Below are positions 58,390 to 64,000 of a stretch of 64,000 nucleotides of DNA, piece after piece. The first letter of the stretch is position 1. Each line of letters begins with the position of its first letter. A model generated the notes under the pieces. That model saw nothing but the letters and a program-made list of their open reading frames with translations, searched no databases and had not been told where the DNA came from. Position numbers and translations under genes: made by a program. The stretch comes from Portulaca oleracea (taxonomy: Eukaryota; Streptophyta; Magnoliopsida; Caryophyllales; Portulacaceae), in contig CM055877.1 in assembly GCA_029582165.1 (NCBI GenBank), positions 43,032,249 to 43,096,248 on the forward strand, written 5' to 3'.

Positions 58390-60260
58390 TCATGTCAGGA
58401 TTTCAGGGTATTGTTAGCAACACAAACAATAATAAAGGCAATAATATAAATGAAGACATACGCAAAGGATTTTTAACATGGAAACCTAAACTGGGAAAAA
58501 CCACGACAACGAGGCACTATCAGAAAATTACAAAATGTATATTGCATGCACTTGGAGCTTATGCTCAAGGATATTTGTGAATGAACAATCACACTATTTG
58601 GAGCACAAACTCCAGGAGCACGTAATAAGTTGCGGTGCTAATAATCTCTTTCGATATCTATCCATTAGGTATAACATAAGGACTCAACACTCACAGTTAA
58701 TTGGCCTCACACAACTCACATAGAGACACAAGGATTATAGATACAATATCTTGTGGTACAGATAAATCTTATATTGATACATAAAACCTTGCATCGCAAG
58801 ACTGTTTATAATCAAGACGACAATAAAATCTAGGGCTAATGATAATATTATCCTTCCTAAAATAATGTGTTCCCACTATTTTGATATTATTTTCCCAAAG
58901 TAATACAACAATATGCTATTCCTAAGTGATCAATGAACCCTCATGTAATTGCCGCTCGCTGTTGGCGACAATATAACTCTTCCCACTTAAATATAATATT
59001 CTTAATGAACACTTTATGTGCCTTGCCCATCGAGCAATATGGGCTTCACAGATCATTAACTCAACAATCTCCTACTTGGAGGCCAAATTGATGCCTTCAT
59101 CAATCACTATATCACATACAACACATCCTTAAATTCTCTAGTGCATCTAACCCGATCTTATCAGCAAAGATCAACAGAGGTCTCAAATTGTCTTCCCATC
59201 AAATCCTCTATCATGAACACACTGCCACTTGAATTGATCATGACCTTGCAACTTTGACATATGTAATCTCGCCAACTTTGGCTTGGGGGAATTATGGATT
59301 GGGCTTTTGTCTCTTGTTGACCATGTCTCATTCTCATGCAGATTAGGTACACTCTTGCTGACCATCCATTCTTTGAGCATTGACAAGAACTGACAAGAAC
59401 CTTCCTTGTTTCTAATTCCTTTCTCTCATCAGAGAAGCTAACATATATTTGACAAGCATGAACAAACCTGTTAGAACAATCTATAACATTATACAATTTC
59501 CTCTCCCTGCCATTAGCAATAACCGTAGATCCATTCACAACTTTCCAAAAACCATCCTCAAACTTCATTGTGAAACCTTCATCATCCAGTTAACCCACGG
59601 GCACAAGATTCTTGGTTAGCCTCGAAATAGAACGAACATCTTTCGACCTCTAGGTATCACCCGTTAGAAGTTTTGATGCCGACATCAACTCTTCCTAGCA
59701 CCTCTAGATTATGACTGTTTGCAAGCTTTACCTCGCTAAACTTCCCACTCACAAAACTGCTGAAAGACTCTGTGCTAGATAAAGAATAAAAGGAAGCACC
59801 TAAATTTATTGAATCATGGTTTACTATGCTCTTCCCTTTGCCCTTAGGGTTCAAACATTCATATGAAAGTGACCTCTATAACCACAATCCCACCAAAATA
59901 CATGCTCCAAGTTTCGACTTCTAGATCTAGATCGACTTTGACTAGACAACCTTCCATTTTCCTCCTACCCCTGACAAACAAAGCACTCCCACCCAAAGGT
60001 TCATCAACATCCTATAAATACTCACTCCGGATAGTATCACGCATCTCAACAAATTTCTTAGTATCATTCCCCTTAGAAGTACTAATAGCAGATGCAAATA
60101 TACCAAGACGTTGGTAGGGTAGCCAATAGAATATAGCGCTTAGTGTCCTCAACAAATTTAAATCCTCCAGAGTTCAACTTAGTCAAAATCATAGTAATCT
60201 CATTAATATGATCATGCATATCTCTAGACTCTTGCATCTTAAGTTCGAACAAACGATGCA
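58390..60260 (-). mobile_element. Ty1/copia relic
   Basis: Minus strand. A gag part at 60082-60260 has DHINEITMILTKLNSGGFKF and LLATLPTSW. A decayed knuckle region is near 59870-59960. A protease-side spacer is at 59657-59854. The pre-integrase start is at 59161-59568, with FEDGFWKVVNGSTVIANGRE, the typical copia sequence. Stops and shifts are many. The gag start is cut at the microsatellite at 60261. Sequence at 58390-59150 is related in style (GGAAACCTAAACTGGGAAAA) but not resolved, and contains a MITE copy. Confidence 0.7.
58535..58636. repeat. Diverged copy of the 43287-43452 MITE
   Basis: Shares TATATTGCATGCAC, GTGAATGAACAATC, GGAGCAC and AATAAGTTGC with the MITE at 43287-43452, in the same order, and is shorter by an internal deletion. 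Confidence 0.6.
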
Positions 60261-60316
<56 letters not shown>

Positions 60317-60344
60317 ATATATATATATATATATTTTTTTTTTT
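60261..60344. repeat. (TA)n(CA)n(TA)n microsatellite and T run
   Basis: TA, CA, TA, then 11 T. On the minus strand the T run is the LINE poly(A) tail, followed directly by the microsatellite. Confidence 0.95.
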
Positions 60345-60414
60345 GCACAAGAAAACAAGTGATATATTACCAAATCAATGTTGGGTACAAGAGTGAGGGT
60401 AGGATCCCTCGAAA

Positions 60415-61337
60415 TCACATACTAAGTACTGTGTCTACAAGACTTCTGTACTTTTTCCTAGATTTTGCTGCCAGAAGGACCTTGTTCATTACATCATTTT
60501 TCACTAAATTTACCATCACCTGAGGGGTAGCATTGCAAGTTTTGTGGACACGGTTGTTTCTTTCAGTCCAGATATGGTAGACGTACGCTGTGAGGAGCGC
60601 GCAATTCAGATGAGTTTCTTTACTGTTTTTTCGGAGTTCGCTCACATGGGTTTTCTAATCCTGGGTGGTTGACAGATTACCAAGTTCCCAATGTCTCATA
60701 GCTTGCCTCACCTCCTTCCCAAAAGCGCACCCAAGAAAAAGGTGGTCGATAGTTTCAGTCTCCAAATCACAGTAGGGGCAAAGTGGATTGCCACTAGTTT
60801 GCCAACGCATTGTTCTAGCTCTCACACGTAGCTTCCTGTGTAAAAGGACCCAAGTGATGAAGGAATGGCGTGGGATTGAAAGTAGGTTCCAAATGGTTGA
60901 GGCCCATCCAACATCATTCATAATTCCGAGGCTCCATATGTATCCCTCTGTCGCATTGTAATCCCCTTTGGCTGTAGCCCCTATCCCTTTCCAGCGCCAT
61001 CGGTACCCAGGATCACAGCCCCATTTGAAGTATTCTTTAACAAGACAAAGATGCTTGAAGTAGGTGCAGACATCATAAGGGCGTTGATAGTCCCACCAGG
61101 ATGACCCTCGAATGTATTTGGCATAAATCCATTTGACCCATAAGTTATCCTATTTCCTCTGAATCGCCCATACCAGTCGGGCAATGTTGGCATTGTTCTA
61201 GGATGCAAGGTCTCGGAGACCCAGACCGCCCGAATGCTTTGGACTGCAAACAATCCCCCAGGCCACCATAGGGGTTTTTCTATAATGGGAGGAAGAGCCC
61301 CAGAGAAAATTATGGCAAAAACGAGTAATTTCTTCAA
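60415..61337 (-). pseudogene. LINE ORF2 C-terminal zf-RVT region
   Basis: Frames 60981-61337, 60655-60921 and 60415-60645. The zinc-binding part reads PRHSFITWVLLHRKLRVRAR then CPYCDLETETIDHLFLGC. The end has TAYVYHIWTERNNRVH. Stops at 60655 and 60979, plus a frameshift near 61200-61340, break it. Confidence 0.85.
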
Positions 61338-62586
61338 TGGCGTGCTTAGGAATGACGATAGTTCTAGCCCAGAAACTATATATTCCCATCAGGACAGAGT
61401 TAATTAGTGTGACTCTCCCAGCATAAGAGATGTGCTTGCTTTCCCATGTTTTGATTCGTGAGAGAATCTTCTCCACAAGAATATTTGCGTCTTTTTTTGT
61501 GAGATTACTGGAGGAGATAGGGATTCCTAGGTACTTGAAGGGAAGCGTACCTTCTCGGAATCCTGTTTCTTCAAAAAGGGCAGTTGCAACATCATTGGGA
61601 ACGCCCCCTATGACCACTTCAGATTTTCCATTATTAGCGATAAGACCTGTGGCTGCTGAGAAGTGGTCAAAAGCCTTCTTAAGTATTCGAACAGAGACTC
61701 TATTAGCTGAGGAGAACAAGATCAGGTCATCCGCAAAAACAAGGTGAGTGAGTTGCAGACATCTGCAGTTTAGATGATATTTAAAACCCTCTTGCTTGCG
61801 GACAAAGCACTGAATAGATCTTGACATGTATTCCATTGTCAGAACAAAAAGGAGTGGTGACATCGGGTCGCCTTGTCTTAGTCCTCTTCTCCCGCTGAAG
61901 GTGGGAGAAGAGATGCCATTCGAGCAAATGGAGAAGGTGGGGGATGTGACACAAGCCATTAGGCAATTGATGAGCCATCCCGGGAATCGGTATGCGTGAA
62001 GTGCTTCTTCAATGAAACTCAAATGCACCGAGTCAAAGGCTTTTTGAAGATCTATTTTCATCAAGCATCTAGGAGCGATGGTCGATCGGTTGTAACCCCT
62101 TACAATCTCTTGGCAAAGTAGAACATTATGAAGGAGCTGTTGGCTTGGGTTGATTAGGTCAGGAAGGACCTCTCGTATCCTTGATGCGATGATTTTGGTG
62201 AGTCCCTTATAAAAGGTGTTACAGCAGACTATTGGTCGAAACTCAGTGACTTTGGTGGGGTTTGGCACCTTTGGAATATGTACCAAGTTAGTTGCATTTA
62301 TTTGTCGTAGGAGCTTCCCTATGAGGAAAAATTCGTGAGCAGCAGTTGAGACAAGCGCTCCTATGTGATTCCAGCAACTTTTGTAAAAACCACTGGAATA
62401 CCCGTCTGGGCCGGGCGTTTTGTCGTTGGGAATTGCGAAGATGGCATCCTTTATGTCCTTGTCCGTGATAGGCCTACTGAGCCTGGGTTGTTGCATACCT
62501 GTAAGCCGAGGGCCCATAGTGAATATGTCTTCCCGTAATGCTGTTTGCTGAAGGTCTGTGTTGCCCAGCAGGTTTTTATAGAACAA
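61198..62586 (-). pseudogene. LINE ORF2 reverse transcriptase with missing motif
   Basis: 462 open codons. Visible are NDKTPGPDGYSSGFYKSCW (55-72), FRPIVCCN (116-123), MKIDLQKAFDSV (176-187), GLRQGDPMSPLLF (235-247), catalytic FADD (284-287) and FKYLGIPIS. At residues 148-153 SQQ joins directly to LLHNVLLCQE. In the family, and in the LINE at 7122-7817, about seven residues of the AFVEGRS type lie between. The in-frame loss removes a conserved RT motif, so activity is unlikely despite the open frame. Confidence 0.9.
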
Positions 62587-62613
62587 ACTTAGTTGATCGT
62601 TGACCTCCTGGAG

Positions 62614-62997
62614 TCATGTTAATTTAGTTCCGTTGATGGTTTCGATTTCACGAACGTACTGCTGGGAGCGTTTCTGTCTCATCTTGGCAAAAAATAATTT
62701 TGAGCAGGAGTCACCCATATCGTCCCAAGCCAATTTACTTTGTTGTCGTTTCAAAAGCAGAGACGAGTGTAAAATGTCGTAGTAGGTGCGTCTCTGCTGT
62801 TTCTCCTCTTGTTGAAGTGTGGTGTCTGCTGGAGCCTGATGGAGCCTATCCCGTAGATTGATTAGCTTATCTCTTGCTGCAATTTCTTGTGTGTAAATAT
62901 CGTGGAATCGATCTCTATGTAAAGCTTGCAGCTTCGGGCGTAGCTTATGGAGGTACTGTGTTAATTGAAACATTTTGTGACCCTCCGGGATCTCCAT
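62614..62997 (-). pseudogene. LINE ORF2 endonuclease-RT linker
   Basis: 127 codons, mostly helical and rich in Gln, Arg and Lys. It has the usual KLAWDDMGDSCSKLFFAKMR segment before the RT. A TGA near 62611-62616 separates it from the RT frame. Confidence 0.85.
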
Positions 62998-63039
62998 TAG
63001 CGTGTCCTTAATCAGCTTGTTGAAGCGCTCGTCTTTAGT

Positions 63040-63745
63040 CTACATGTCGCAGAACTTAAAGGGTTGCTTCTGTTTCTTCATCTCCATGAAGTTGATAGTG
63101 ATGACTGAATGGTCTGATAGACCACATGCTTTGAAGTTAACTTGCATCAAGTCCATAATTAGGTACCAATGAGTGTTCACCAGGAGGCGATCTATCCTGG
63201 AGCGGACATGTCCATTGGTCCAGGTGTAGTACGTCCCCGAATATGGTGGTTCATGGAGGCTACAGTGTTGAACGCACTGTGTCATCGGCTGGGTCATGAA
63301 AGATTCGACTTTGGCTCCACCAATTCTGTCTTCTGTCGACATTATCGCATTAAAGTCACCTAACACAGCCCAAGGACCCTCCATCCCATCTGCAATCTCC
63401 CGAAGAGCTTCCCAGAGAGGTTCTCTCTCAATGAGGTCGTTGTGCCCATAGACCCAAGTTATGTGAAAGGTGGTATTGTTTTGAACAACTATAATTTTCG
63501 TATGAATGTGCTGAGTGGAACTCTCCAAAATTTCTACTTCGTAGTCCCGAGGGTTCCATGCAACCCAAATGCGAACTTTCTGACAATGCTGAATGTTTGT
63601 AGTCGAGTTCCAATGGTAGAAAACATTGTTATGGAACCTATTAATGTTTCGCCGAGGGATTTTTGTTTCATATAGTCCAATTAGTCCCGCCCCCTGTTGT
63701 TGCAAGAAGACCCGTAGGTCTTCTTGCTTCTCTGGGCTGTTAGGC

Positions 63746-63748
<3 letters not shown>
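63040..63748 (-). pseudogene. LINE ORF2 endonuclease, 5'-truncated
   Basis: An endonuclease domain without its first strand. The catalytic Glu (YETKI), WVYGHND, GDFNAIMSTEDRIGG, IDRLLVN and LSDHSVITI are all present, including the catalytic His. The frame is open into the microsatellite, but those Tyr/Met/Cys repeats are not part of the protein. A stop separates the domain from the linker at 63040. Confidence 0.88.
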
Positions 63749-63816
<68 letters not shown>

Positions 63817-63960
63817 CATATACATATATACATACACATATACATATACACATACACATATACATATACATATACAGACATATATATATATACATATACA
63901 TACACATATACATATACACATACACATACACATATACATATACATACATATATATATATG
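63749..63960. repeat. (TA)n(CA)n/(TACA)n microsatellite
   Basis: TA repeat, CA repeat, then a long mix of TATACA and CACATA units. It abuts the 5' truncation point of the LINE. Confidence 0.95.
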
Positions 63961-64000
63961 TAGTAGAAACTTGGAAAAGAAACTTGAAGGAGAATAATAA

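Larger units (their letters stand above)
60345..63748 (-). mobile_element. L1-type LINE, 5'-truncated
   Basis: ORF2 in order on the minus strand: endonuclease (63040-63748), linker (62614-62997), reverse transcriptase (61198-62586) and zf-RVT end (60415-61337), then a short 3' untranslated region and an A tail. ORF1 and the first residues of the endonuclease are missing: the element starts inside the WNVRGLN-like motif (at LNSPEK) directly at a TA microsatellite. It is the best-preserved LINE of the window. Confidence 0.9.

Noticed and set aside
63749..63997. Open frames of Tyr/Met/Cys/His-Thr repeats at the right edge
   Set aside because: They are translations of the TA/CA microsatellite, including the N-terminal extension of the LINE endonuclease frame.

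Overview
This is nuclear DNA from a flowering plant, most likely a eudicot with a large, repeat-rich genome. The evidence is chromovirus and copia LTR retrotransposons, L1-type LINEs with DUF4283 ORF1, a Cassandra TRIM, Stowaway and Tourist-like MITEs, and one intron-bearing plant gene. The species cannot be named from the sequence. Nearly everything else is transposon, much of it nested.

Layout. 1-4300: remnants of LTR retrotransposons (LTR with TATA box, an unknown minus-strand coding relic, an acidic plus-strand ORF, an Athila-like 3' signature). 4304-10439: a TA/CA microsatellite tract that holds a Stowaway MITE, a nearly full-length but dead LINE with a hAT-like MITE inside it, and a second 5'-truncated LINE. 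10440-14833: a TIR element, a long LTR-like region and an LTR remnant with a seven-unit heat-shock-element array. 14834-42348: a Ty1/copia element (minus strand) split at its nucleocapsid zinc knuckle by a 22.45-kb Ty3/gypsy chromovirus block (minus strand, Tekay/del-like). That block is arranged LTR-internal-LTR-internal-LTR and sits between one perfect 5-bp target duplication, TGTCT. 42349-43886: duplicated host sequence, an LTR end and a stack of MITEs. 43994-56237: five exons of an RFWD3-like RING E3 ubiquitin ligase (acidic N-terminus, RING, start of a coiled coil), with introns swollen by LINE relics, MITEs and a complete 5S-derived Cassandra TRIM. Its expected WD40 exons were not found before the window ends. 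58390-60260: a minus-strand copia relic. 60261-63960: a 5'-truncated LINE (minus strand), again bounded by TA/CA microsatellites on both sides.

The only cellular gene I can support is the RFWD3-like ligase. The more unusual observations are: the triple-LTR tandem chromovirus; a decayed second chromodomain located upstream of gag in both of its units; three LINEs all bounded by TA/CA microsatellites; the phased heat-shock array; a 220-bp host duplication flanking a copia element that lacks a normal target duplication; and a pattern of indels between near-identical copies that may reflect sequencing or assembly error rather than decay.
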